A stretch of 64,000 bases of DNA. Source: an uncultured Lachnospiraceae bacterium (GTDB lineage Bacteria > Bacillota > Clostridia > Lachnospirales > Lachnospiraceae). The position numbers were made by a program, and so were the translations under genes. The number at the start of each line of letters is the position of its first letter. Position 1 is the first letter of the stretch. Location: assembly GCA_910585635.1 (NCBI GenBank), contig CAJUFE010000011.1, positions 18,352 to 82,351 on the forward strand. Reading direction: 5' to 3'. Below are positions 8,899 to 16,384 of the stretch, piece by piece. A model generated the notes under the pieces. That model searched no databases, was not told the origin of the DNA, and was given only the letters and a program-made list of their open reading frames with translations.

Positions 8899-10572
8899 AT
8901 GGAGAAACAATGGTGGCATAACAAGGTAGCGTATCAGATCTATCCGAAAAGTTTTTATGATCACAATGGAGACGGCATCGGGGATATCCCGGGTATCATT
9001 GAAAAGCTGGATCATTTAGCGTATCTGGGCGTGGATATCCTCTGGATCTCTCCCGTATATCAGTCGCCATTGGCGGATCAGGGATACGATATCTCTGACT
9101 ATTATGCGATCGACCCCCGTTTCGGCACGATGGAGGATATGGACAGGCTGATCGCTGAAGCAAAAAAGCGCCAGATATACATATTGATGGATCTGGTGAT
9201 CAATCATTGTTCGGATGAACATGTATGGTTCCAAAAGGCCATGGCCGATCCGGAGGGAGAGTATGGGAACTTTTTTTACCTGGCGGACCAGAAGGATGGG
9301 CGGCCCTGCAACTGGCGTTCCTATTTCGGCGGCTCTGTGTGGGAGCCGCTGCCTGGTACGGATAAGCAGTATCTCCATATGTTCCATAAGAAGCAGCCGG
9401 ATCTGAACTGGGAGGAGCCCAGAGTGCGGCAGGAGATCTATAAGATGATCAACTGGTGGCTTGAGAAGGGCGTGGCGGGATTTCGCCTGGATGCGATCAT
9501 CAATATCAAAAAGGCCCTGCCCATGAAGGACTATCCGGCAGACCGGCCGGACGGCCTGGCCGATCCGGGGGTGATGCTGGCTCATGCAGAGGGTATCGGC
9601 GCGTTCCTTAAGGAGATGAAGGAGGAGACCTTCCAGAAGTATCATGCCTTCACTGTAGGAGAGGTGTTCAACGAGAAGCCAGAGGAACTGGCGGCTTTTA
9701 TCGGGGAGGACGGATATTTTTCCAGCATGTTCGACTTCCGTGAGACGGCTATAGGCAGCAGTCCGAAAGGATGGTACGATAACAGGCCGGTGACGGGGGA
9801 GGGATATAAGGCTGCCTGTTTCGAGTCTCAGGAGAGGAGTGCGGATATAGGATTTTATTCCAATATCATCGAAAACCATGATGAGCCCCGGGGGGTCAGC
9901 CGCTACCTGCCAAAGGACCAGGTGTGTGAGGCGTCGAAAAAAATGCTGGCCGGATCGTATTTTATGCTCCGGGGGATCCCTTTTATCTATCAGGGACAAG
10001 AGATCGGGATGGAGAATACGGATATCCCTTCCATTGACCAGGTAGATGATATATCTTCCAGAGCAGAATACGAGGCGGCCCTGCAGGCTGGGCTGTCAGA
10101 GGAAAAGGCGATGGAGGCGGTCAGAGACTATAGCCGCGATAATGCCAGGACGCCTATGCAGTGGAACGGGGAGCGCCATGGCGGATTTACCAAGGGAACG
10201 CCGTGGATAAAGGCAGCCCCCAGCTATCGGCTGATCAATGTGGAGGAACAGCGGGGGCGAAAGGATTCGGTCTTGGAGTTTTACCGCAGCCTGATCGCGC
10301 TACGTAAAGATCCGAAGTATGAGGACAGCCTGATATACGGAGCATGTATCCCTTATCTGAGGGAGCAGAAAGGGCTCATGGCGTATCTGCGCAAAGGAGA
10401 GATCCACACACTGCTGGTGATGGGAAATTATCAGGGAGCACCTCAGAAGGTGGAGCTTTCGGGAACATATGAAAAGGTATTGATCAACAATATGGATCGC
10501 TTTGATGAAGAGGAGGACGGAAAGATCTGCCTGATGGGATGGCAGTATGTGATCTTAGAGATGCGCTCTTAG
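8899..10572 (+). CDS. GH13 alpha-glucosidase (oligo-1,6-glucosidase/maltase type)
   Basis: 557 residues, the full length of GH13 exo-alpha-glucosidases that release glucose from the non-reducing end of malto- or isomalto-oligosaccharides in the cytoplasm. The four GH13 regions are visible: MDLVINH (97-103), GFRLDAI with nucleophile Asp198, VGEVF with acid/base Glu255, and ENHDE with Asp328. The residue after the nucleophile is Ala199, where alpha-1,6-specific members usually have Val; an alpha-1,4 (maltase) preference is therefore possible. Start ATG 8899 follows AAGGAGAACGATCCCG. It is the intact survivor of a sugar-uptake locus whose permease and regulator are broken. A strong terminator follows. 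Confidence 0.9.
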   Translation: MEKQWWHNKVAYQIYPKSFYDHNGDGIGDIPGIIEKLDHLAYLGVDILWISPVYQSPLADQGYDISDYYAIDPRFGTMEDMDRLIAEAKKRQIYILMDLVINHCSDEHVWFQKAMADPEGEYGNFFYLADQKDGRPCNWRSYFGGSVWEPLPGTDKQYLHMFHKKQPDLNWEEPRVRQEIYKMINWWLEKGVAGFRLDAIINIKKALPMKDYPADRPDGLADPGVMLAHAEGIGAFLKEMKEETFQKYHAFTVGEVFNEKPEELAAFIGEDGYFSSMFDFRETAIGSSPKGWYDNRPVTGEGYKAACFESQERSADIGFYSNIIENHDEPRGVSRYLPKDQVCEASKKMLAGSYFMLRGIPFIYQGQEIGMENTDIPSIDQVDDISSRAEYEAALQAGLSEEKAMEAVRDYSRDNARTPMQWNGERHGGFTKGTPWIKAAPSYRLINVEEQRGRKDSVLEFYRSLIALRKDPKYEDSLIYGACIPYLREQKGLMAYLRKGEIHTLLVMGNYQGAPQKVELSGTYEKVLINNMDRFDEEEDGKICLMGWQYVILEMRS

Positions 10573-10621
10573 GATGCCTGTGATCTGCAGGGGTGACGGT
10601 CTATAAGCGGTTTTGAGAGTC

Positions 10622-10680
10622 AAACAGGGATAAAGTCAGGAGTGCCATGAGAGATGGCGTTCGGCTTTATCCCTGTTTTA
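10622..10680 (+). terminator. Intrinsic terminator after the alpha-glucosidase gene
   Basis: 14-bp perfect stem AAACAGGGATAAAG/CTTTATCCCTGTTT (10622-10635, 10665-10678). A small nested stem (GCCAT/ATGGC) lies in the loop. The 3' arm ends in TTTTA. Confidence 0.85.
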
Positions 10681-10705
10681 CATCAACATTTTTTGGTTTT
10701 ACTCT

Positions 10706-10733
10706 TTCAACACATGCCGCTTTATGCTATACT
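10706..10733 (+). promoter_or_regulatory. Candidate promoter for the small membrane protein/DUF975 unit
   Basis: TTCAAC (10706-10711) and TATACT (10728-10733) with a 16-base spacer. TGC precedes the -10 hexamer, giving an extended -10 element. Confidence 0.45.
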
Positions 10734-10776
10734 AGAGCGATCGACAGAAAAACGATGGACGATGGGTCCTCGTGAA

Positions 10777-10854
10777 GGCGGCAGGGTCGCGTGAGGGTGG
10801 CAGAGCTTCCATGAAGGTGGCAGGGTCGCTTGAGGGCGGCAGAGTAGGAATGAA
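10777..10854 (+). repeat. Two-copy 39-bp direct tandem repeat
   Basis: Two adjacent units (10777-10815 and 10816-10854), each starting GGYGGCAGGGTCGCKTGAGG and ending ATGAA, differ at a few positions. They lie between a promoter-like site and the next small gene and are probably leader sequence. Nothing else is recognisable between 10573 and 10874 apart from the terminator and the promoter. Confidence 0.7.
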
Positions 10855-10874
10855 GAGAAGGAGGACACAGACGG

Positions 10875-11102
10875 ATGAAGGAAAAGGCAGGCACAGGAAG
10901 ACGCATGAAAGAAAACGCATGTCCGCTAAGGACGATGAAAGGGCGCATCAAGGCAAGTGTGCAGGAGCTGGGGGACGGACGCCATCTTGCGGATGCATGG
11001 CTGGTGCTCTTCTTCCTCCCGTTTATCGGGCAGGCGATCTTTGTGTCCATCCTCTGCTATCTTTTAGGAAAGGATCGGGCAGCAGACAGGTCCTCCCGAT
11101 AG
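10875..11102 (+). CDS. Small putative membrane protein, function unknown
   Basis: A possible 75-residue protein whose C-terminal half is plausibly one membrane segment (AWLVLFFLPFIGQAIFVSIL) followed by a charged tail. I do not recognise a family. In-frame later starts at 10905 (after AGGAAGACGC) or 10935 (after AAGGACG) are also reasonable and would give about 65 or 55 residues. It precedes the DUF975-like gene by 39 bases on the same strand and may be cotranscribed with it. A second frame here is open but gives an Arg/Gly-rich peptide without structure, so I prefer this one. Evidence is only the hydrophobic segment and position. Confidence 0.35.
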   Translation: MKEKAGTGRRMKENACPLRTMKGRIKASVQELGDGRHLADAWLVLFFLPFIGQAIFVSILCYLLGKDRAADRSSR

Positions 11103-11141
11103 CCGGGAGGATGATCGGCAGATAAGGAGGATAAGGATAGC

Positions 11142-11999
11142 ATGTGGACGAGAGGGGAATTGAAGAGCCGGGCCAAGAGCGGGCTTAAGCAGTATTATTG
11201 GTATGGGGTGCTGGCTGCATTTGTGGCCGGCCTTTTAGGCGGGAACGCCGGCAGCGGCGGGGTCCAGATCAGCCTGCCGGCCCGGGGATATACCAGCAGC
11301 ATAGAAGAGGAGTTCTACTATGGCGACATGGCTTTTAATATAGGGGTCATCCTGGTAGCTCTGGCGGTCACGCTGGTGATCGCGCTGATCGGGTGGGCTT
11401 TCGCCTGCTTTGTATCGAACGTGATCTGGGTGGGGAAATGCCGCTATTTTACTATGAGCACCATGGAACAGCGGAACGTGGGCATTGAGGAATTGTTTGG
11501 CGGCTTTAAGAGAGGATGCTATCTGAACGTCGTGAAAGTCCAGTTCTTCCGAGGGCTTTTCGAATGGCTGTGGAGCCTGTGCTTTATCATCCCAGGGGTC
11601 ATCAAGCATTATGAATACTATATGGTCCCTTATCTGGTCGCCGAATACCCCCAGATGGACCGTAAGGAGATCTTCCGGCTCAGCAAGGTGATGATGGACG
11701 GGAATAAATTCGATACCTGGGTCTTAGAGATTTCCTTTATCGGCTGGGATATCCTGGGAGCGCTCGCCTGCTGTATCGGAGGGTTCTTTGTGCGCCCATA
11801 TAAAGAGGCCACCTATGCAGAGCTCTACCTAAAGCTGCGGGAGGAGCGGTTAGGCTTAGCCAGGGGCGGTATCACAGGCGGCAATGGTCCTGTACCCGGC
11901 GGGAGCGGCCCCATACCCCAAAGCCAGGCGACATCCTGGCAGATGGACCAGAACGGGAACTGGTATAACAGCAATCCATATGATGATAGCTACAGGTAA
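11142..11999 (+). CDS. DUF975 family membrane protein
   Basis: 285 residues beginning MWTRGELKSRAKSGL, the typical opening of DUF975 integral membrane proteins found widely in Firmicutes. About four to five hydrophobic stretches are visible, including AFVAGLLGG, the VILVALAVTLVIALIGWAF region, and FIGWDILGALACCIGGFF. The C-terminal 55 residues are a Gly/Pro/Asn-rich soluble tail. No enzymatic motif is present and the role is unknown. The ATG follows AAGGAGGATAAGGATAGC. The stop codon lies inside the first arm of a 29-nt hairpin (11996-12024). Confidence 0.8.
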   Translation: MWTRGELKSRAKSGLKQYYWYGVLAAFVAGLLGGNAGSGGVQISLPARGYTSSIEEEFYYGDMAFNIGVILVALAVTLVIALIGWAFACFVSNVIWVGKCRYFTMSTMEQRNVGIEELFGGFKRGCYLNVVKVQFFRGLFEWLWSLCFIIPGVIKHYEYYMVPYLVAEYPQMDRKEIFRLSKVMMDGNKFDTWVLEISFIGWDILGALACCIGGFFVRPYKEATYAELYLKLREERLGLARGGITGGNGPVPGGSGPIPQSQATSWQMDQNGNWYNSNPYDDSYR

Positions 12000-12024
12000 C
12001 GACCCAGGGTATCTGCGCTGTTAC
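11996..12024 (+). repeat. 29-nt hairpin, GTAAC...CAGGGTATCTG...GTTAC type
   Basis: GTAAC and GTTAC flank a core AGGGTATCT. The same 29-nt layout recurs at 56235-56263 with the identical core and different flanks. This looks like a small dispersed 3'-end hairpin family. The overlap with the DUF975 stop codon suggests a transcript 3'-end role, but there is no T-run. Confidence 0.45.
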
Positions 12025-12050
12025 AGCCACAGACCGTGACCATGGAGACT

Positions 12051-12137
12051 GCAGGTCTCAACGTCACCTTTTATAGAAAGAAAGGAAAAGACAGCAGGTC
12101 TTAACATCACTTTTTATAGAAAGATAAGGAAAAGAGA
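12051..12137 (+). repeat. Two-copy 43/44-bp direct repeat before the DJ-1 gene
   Basis: Units 12051-12093 and 12094-12137 share the pattern GCAGGTCTYAAC...TTTTTATAGAAAG...AAGGAAAAGA. The second copy supplies the ribosome binding site of the next gene, so the duplication copied a leader/RBS module. Confidence 0.75.
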
Positions 12138-12146
12138 GGGAATGAT

Positions 12147-12704
12147 ATGAAAGCAGTGGTATATGCATGTTTAGCAGAAGGCTTAGAGGAAGTGGAGTGC
12201 CTGGCGGCGGCAGACGTGATGATCCGCAGCGGGATCGAGGTCAAGCTGGTCTCCATGTCCGGCGAGAAGGTGGTGACAGGCTCCCATGGGATCAGCATCG
12301 TCACCGATATGCTGTGGGAGGAGTCCCAGCCAGATGAAGCCGACTGCATCTTCCTCCCCGGCGGCATGCCCGGCACAAAGCATCTGGCGGAGCATGAAGG
12401 TCTGGCCAAAGCCCTTGAGAAGGCCCTGGGTGAGGACCGCCGGGTAGCCGCCATCTGTGCCGCCCCCAGCGTCCTGGGTGGCTTAGGGTTTTTGCAGGGG
12501 AGGAAAGCCACCTGCTACCCCGGCTTTGAAGACAAGCTGACCGGAGCTCAGTACACCCATCAGGGCGTGGTCACCGACGGCCTGATCACCACGGCAAGGG
12601 GACTGGGCTATGCCTTGGATCTGGGGATCGAGCTGGCAGGCCTCTTGGTGGGCCGGGAGACCGCGGCTAAGGTGAAGGCGGCTATCCAGTACGATCAGTG
12701 TTAG
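12147..12704 (+). CDS. DJ-1/PfpI family protein (YajL/ThiJ-like)
   Basis: 185 residues of the DJ-1/ThiJ subgroup of the class I glutamine-amidotransferase-like fold. The nucleophile elbow AAICAAPSVLG carries the reactive Cys, the acidic partner lies in AEGLEEVE near residues 10-17, and the glycine loop FLPGGMPG is intact. Relatives include YajL (chaperone/deglycase claims), but function differs across the family. ATG 12147 follows GGAAAAGAGAGGG, which lies in the second copy of a duplicated leader. It sits alone between the DUF975 gene and the trigger factor promoter. Confidence 0.9.
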   Translation: MKAVVYACLAEGLEEVECLAAADVMIRSGIEVKLVSMSGEKVVTGSHGISIVTDMLWEESQPDEADCIFLPGGMPGTKHLAEHEGLAKALEKALGEDRRVAAICAAPSVLGGLGFLQGRKATCYPGFEDKLTGAQYTHQGVVTDGLITTARGLGYALDLGIELAGLLVGRETAAKVKAAIQYDQC

Positions 12705-12716
12705 GAGAAAAAATTC

Positions 12717-12770
12717 CTTCAATTTAGGCTGGCATTTACCAGATGGATATGCTATAGTATTAAATTGAAG
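12717..12770 (+). promoter_or_regulatory. Trigger factor promoter framed by a perfect 10-bp inverted repeat
   Basis: CTTCAATTTA (12717-12726) and its exact reverse complement TAAATTGAAG (12761-12770) enclose an extended -10 (TGC then TATAGT at 12753-12758) and a weak -35 region (TGGCAT at 12730-12735, 17-base spacer). The symmetric arms around the promoter resemble an operator, or could fold in the transcript of the gene before. Confidence 0.5.
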
Positions 12771-12837
12771 TGTAACGCCCAATGGACAGGCCGCGCACAG
12801 GCAGATATGCAGACAGATTCAAGGAGGGAACCCATAA

Positions 12838-14130
12838 ATGAGTTTACAGGTAGAAAAATTAGAAAATAACATGGCGAAGCTGACGGTTGAAGTGCCTTCC
12901 GAACAGTTTATCAAGTGCATCAAAGCCGCATATGATCAGAATAAGAAGCGCTTTAACATCCCCGGCTTCCGCAAAGGGAAGGCCCCGTTAAACATGATCG
13001 AGAAGATGTACGGGGAAGGCGTGTTCTATGAGGACGCCGCAGACCGGGCGATCAATGAGACCTACATGGATGCTATGAAGGAGAGCGGACTGGATATCGT
13101 CTCCAGGCCGGAGGTGGACGTGGTCCAGATCGGGAGGGGCCAGGACTTCATCTACACCGCTACCGTAGCCTTAAAGCCGGTGGTCACCTTAGGCGATTAC
13201 AAGGGGATCGAAGTGCAGAAAGCTTCCGCGGAGGTGACGGATGAGGATGTTTCCGCCGAGCTGGTGCGCGTCCAGCAGCAGAACGCCAGACTGCTTTCGA
13301 TCGAGGACCGTCCGGTGGAGGACGGCGATCAGACCGTTATCGATTTCGAGGGCTTCGTGGACGGGAAGAACTTTGAGGGCGGCACAGCGGAGGACTATCC
13401 CCTGACCATCGGCTCCCACTCCTTTATCGATACCTTTGAGGAGCAGCTGATCGGCAAGTCCATCGGCGAGGCCTGCGAGGTCCACGTGACCTTCCCGGAG
13501 GAGTACCATGTACAGGGCCTGGCCGGAAAGCCGGCGGTCTTTAAGGTAACGGTGAAAGAGATCAAGAAGAAAGAACTGCCGGAGATCAACGATGAATTTG
13601 CCGGCGAGGTCTCCGAGTTTGATACATTAGAAGAGTATAAGGATGACTTAAGGCAGAAGCTGCAGGATAAGAAGGCTAAGGAAGCCGCCACCAAGAATGA
13701 GGATGCGGTGGTGGAGGCCGTGGTGGCGAATGCTTCCATGGATATCCCGGAGCCGATGCTGGAGAGCCAGGTAGAGAGCATGGTCCAGGACTATGCCCGC
13801 CGCCTGCAGAGCCAGGGGATCGCCATGGACCAGTATATGGAGTACACGGGGATGACCACAGCGATGCTGAAGGAACAGATGAAGCCGGAGGCAGAGCGGA
13901 GGATCCGTACCAGACTGGTGCTGGAGGCTGTGGCGGAGGCTGAGTCTGAGGCGATCCAGGTGACTGAGGAGAGGATCGATGAGGAGATCCAGAAGATGGC
14001 AGAGATGTACAAGATGGAGGCTTCCAAGCTGAAGGAGTACATGGGCGACAGTGAGATGGATCGGATGAAGAAGGATCTGGCTGTCCAGGAGGCCGTGGAC
14101 TTCCTGGTGGCCGAGGCGAAGCTGATCTAA
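12838..14130 (+). CDS. tig: Trigger factor, ribosome-associated chaperone and prolyl isomerase
   Basis: 430 residues, the usual length. The N-terminal ribosome-binding domain contains the signature FNIPGFRKGKAP at about 40-52. The FKBP-type PPIase domain follows (DGDQTVIDFEGFVDGKNFEGG). The C-terminal helical domain holds nascent chains (MDIPEPMLESQVESMVQDY). The protein binds ribosomal protein L23 at the exit tunnel. ATG 12838 follows AAGGAGGGAACCCATAA. It heads a quality-control block (clpP, clpX, lon downstream), an arrangement common in Firmicutes. Confidence 0.97.
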   Translation: MSLQVEKLENNMAKLTVEVPSEQFIKCIKAAYDQNKKRFNIPGFRKGKAPLNMIEKMYGEGVFYEDAADRAINETYMDAMKESGLDIVSRPEVDVVQIGRGQDFIYTATVALKPVVTLGDYKGIEVQKASAEVTDEDVSAELVRVQQQNARLLSIEDRPVEDGDQTVIDFEGFVDGKNFEGGTAEDYPLTIGSHSFIDTFEEQLIGKSIGEACEVHVTFPEEYHVQGLAGKPAVFKVTVKEIKKKELPEINDEFAGEVSEFDTLEEYKDDLRQKLQDKKAKEAATKNEDAVVEAVVANASMDIPEPMLESQVESMVQDYARRLQSQGIAMDQYMEYTGMTTAMLKEQMKPEAERRIRTRLVLEAVAEAESEAIQVTEERIDEEIQKMAEMYKMEASKLKEYMGDSEMDRMKKDLAVQEAVDFLVAEAKLI

Positions 14131-14166
14131 GGGTCACGTATAAAGGTACAAAAACCAACAAGAGGA

Positions 14167-14209
14167 TTGCAGCAGTCTCCACAGCTGAGCGGGAGGGTGC
14201 TGCAACTTT
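14167..14209 (+). terminator. Terminator-like hairpin after tig
   Basis: TTGCAGCA (14167-14174) pairs perfectly with TGCTGCAA (14198-14205), followed by a weak CTTTA tract. It could attenuate read-through from tig into clpP. Confidence 0.45.
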
Positions 14210-14348
14210 ACTGTGAGAGTCCGCCGCCGGATAGGCGGCATGCGTTCAGGTATGCCAAGTGCGCCCGTCAGACCTTTATGGGGGGCGGTGCACCTGCCCG
14301 CCGGGCGCATGGAGGTTTACTGTGAGAGTCCGCCGCCGGACAGGCGGC
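14207..14348 (+). repeat. Duplicated 33-bp hairpin motif in the tig-clpP gap
   Basis: Two near-identical 33-bp units at 14207-14239 and 14316-14348 start TTTACTGTGAGAGTCCGCCG and differ at one base (GGATAGG versus GGACAGG). Each carries a GCCGCC/GGCGGC stem. Between them lies a GC-rich stretch with GTGCGCCC and GGGCGCAT forming a further inverted pair. The repeats lie in the probable clpP leader. Confidence 0.7.
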
Positions 14349-14379
14349 TTGGGCCATGGATCTGGAAAGGAGAACAGTG

Positions 14380-14961
14380 ATGAGTCTGATACCGTATGTT
14401 GTGGAATCGACCAGCCGGGGCGAGCGTTCCTATGATATCTATTCCCGTTTGTTAAAGGACCGGATCATATTTTTGGGGGAGGAGGTCACGGACGTCTCTG
14501 CCAGCATCGTGGTGGCACAGCTTTTGTTCCTGGAGTCAGAGGACCCCGGGAAGGATATCTCCCTGTACATCAACAGCCCGGGCGGCTCCGTATCTGCCGG
14601 CCTGGCGATCTATGATACCATGAACTACATCAAGTGTGATGTCTCCACGATCTGCATCGGCATGGCGGCCAGCATGGGCGCTTTCCTCTTAGCCGGCGGG
14701 ACCAAGGGCAAGCGGATGGCTCTGCCGAATGCAGAGGTCATGATCCATCAGCCTTCCGGCGGCGCCAGAGGCCAGGCCACGGAGATCAAGATCGTGGCGG
14801 AGAAGATCTTGCAGACCAGGAAGAAGTTAAATGAGATCCTGTCCGCCAACACGGGCCAGCCTTTGGAGATCATCGAGAGGGATACCGAGAGAGATAATTA
14901 TATGACTGCCGATGAGGCCATGGCTTACGGCCTCATCGATAAAGTGATCACCAGCCGCTGA
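14380..14961 (+). CDS. clpP: ATP-dependent Clp protease proteolytic subunit
   Basis: 193 residues. The catalytic triad is at the canonical spacing: Ser98 in GMAASMG, His123 in MIHQPSGG, Asp172 in RDTERDNYM. ClpP forms a double heptameric barrel that degrades proteins unfolded by ClpX or ClpC. I place the start at 14380 (MSLIPYV) because GGAAAGGAGAACAGTG lies directly before it; an in-frame ATG at 14356 would add eight residues without its own binding site. clpX follows after 24 bases. Confidence 0.97.
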   Translation: MSLIPYVVESTSRGERSYDIYSRLLKDRIIFLGEEVTDVSASIVVAQLLFLESEDPGKDISLYINSPGGSVSAGLAIYDTMNYIKCDVSTICIGMAASMGAFLLAGGTKGKRMALPNAEVMIHQPSGGARGQATEIKIVAEKILQTRKKLNEILSANTGQPLEIIERDTERDNYMTADEAMAYGLIDKVITSR

Positions 14962-14985
14962 TGCTGGTAGAAATGAGGTGGATGT

Positions 14986-16290
14986 ATGCCTGGCAGAGCA
15001 GAGGATAAGGTCAGATGCTCATTTTGCGGGAAGACCCAGGATCAGGTGCGGAAGCTGATCGCCGGCTCCAACAATGTATTTATCTGCGATGAATGCATCG
15101 AGCTGTGCTCGGAGATCCTGGAAGAAGAATTTGCAGACATGGAAGAAGAGGAATATCAGGCCTTCAGCGAGATCAACCTGATGAAGCCGAAGGAGATCAA
15201 GTCTTTCCTGGACGAATATGTGATCGGTCAGGAGGAGGCGAAGCGGGTGCTTTCCGTAGCCGTATATAACCATTACAAAAGAGTCACCACATCAAAGCAT
15301 ATCGACTTAGATATCGCTAAGAGCAATATCCTGATGCTGGGGCCCACCGGCTCCGGCAAGACCTACTTAGCCCAGACTCTGGCCAAGATCTTGAACGTCC
15401 CCTTTGCGATCGCGGATGCCACGGCGCTGACAGAGGCCGGTTACGTGGGCGAGGATGTGGAGAATATCCTTTTGAAGCTGATCCAGGCGGCCGACTATGA
15501 TATCAGCAAGGCAGAGTACGGGATCATCTATATCGATGAGATCGACAAGATCACCAAGAAGTCGGAGAATGTATCCATCACCCGGGATGTCTCCGGCGAA
15601 GGGGTCCAGCAGGCCCTCTTAAAGATCTTGGAGGGTACAGTGGCCAGCGTGCCGCCCCAGGGCGGCAGGAAGCATCCCCACCAGGAGCTTTTGCAGATCG
15701 ATACCACCAATATCCTCTTTATCTGCGGCGGCGCCTTTGACGGGCTGGAGCGGATCGTGGAGCAGCGTCTCCATGCCGGATCCATCGGCTTCAACGCTAC
15801 GATCGTGGAGAAGAACAAGACCAACATCGACGAGCTGCTAAAGAAGGTGCTGCCGGAGGATCTGACCAAGTTCGGGCTGATCCCGGAGTTCATCGGCCGA
15901 GTGCCGGTGACGGTATCCTTAAATATGCTGGACGAGAATGCCCTGGTCCAGATCCTCTCTAAGCCGAAGAACGCGCTGATCAAGCAGTACCAGAAGCTCT
16001 TCGAGCTGGATGACGTGAAGCTGGAGTTCACCCAGGACGCATTGCTGGAAGTGGCGAAGATGGCGGCTGAGCGCAAGACAGGAGCCAGGGGGCTGCGGGC
16101 GATCTTAGAAAAAGTGATGACGGATCTGATGTACGAGATCCCCTCCGACGACACCATCGGGATCGTGACGATCACAGGGCCTGTGGTCGCAGGGACCGGC
16201 CAGCCGGAGGTCGTGTATCGTGATATGGCGGTGCCCAGGGGGGCGAACCCCAGGCGGCTCAGGAAGAAGCAGTCGGGGGAGATCGCATAA
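14986..16290 (+). CDS. clpX: ATP-dependent Clp protease ATP-binding subunit ClpX
   Basis: 434 residues. The N-terminal zinc-binding domain has Cys11, Cys14, Cys34 and Cys37 (CSFC...CDEC). Walker A is GPTGSGKT (119-126) and Walker B IIYIDEIDKI near 180-189. The ClpP-docking IGF-type loop is present as GSIGFNA. ClpX is an AAA+ unfoldase that feeds tagged or N-end substrates to ClpP. ATG 14986 follows GAGGTGGATGT. Same-strand, tight spacing with clpP and lon points to one operon. Confidence 0.97.
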   Translation: MPGRAEDKVRCSFCGKTQDQVRKLIAGSNNVFICDECIELCSEILEEEFADMEEEEYQAFSEINLMKPKEIKSFLDEYVIGQEEAKRVLSVAVYNHYKRVTTSKHIDLDIAKSNILMLGPTGSGKTYLAQTLAKILNVPFAIADATALTEAGYVGEDVENILLKLIQAADYDISKAEYGIIYIDEIDKITKKSENVSITRDVSGEGVQQALLKILEGTVASVPPQGGRKHPHQELLQIDTTNILFICGGAFDGLERIVEQRLHAGSIGFNATIVEKNKTNIDELLKKVLPEDLTKFGLIPEFIGRVPVTVSLNMLDENALVQILSKPKNALIKQYQKLFELDDVKLEFTQDALLEVAKMAAERKTGARGLRAILEKVMTDLMYEIPSDDTIGIVTITGPVVAGTGQPEVVYRDMAVPRGANPRRLRKKQSGEIA

Positions 16291-16384
16291 GAGTAGATAA
16301 AAGTAAGAGCAGATGGAGCTGAAAGGATGGCGTTGCAGAACTTTGACAGTTTGGGCAGCGCCTCTTTTTCGGCGTGAGAAAAGG

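Noticed and set aside
10772..11125. Alternative 117-residue Arg/Gly-rich frame overlapping the small membrane protein
   Set aside because: It begins in the 39-bp direct repeat, has no hydrophobic or domain structure, and no convincing ribosome binding site.
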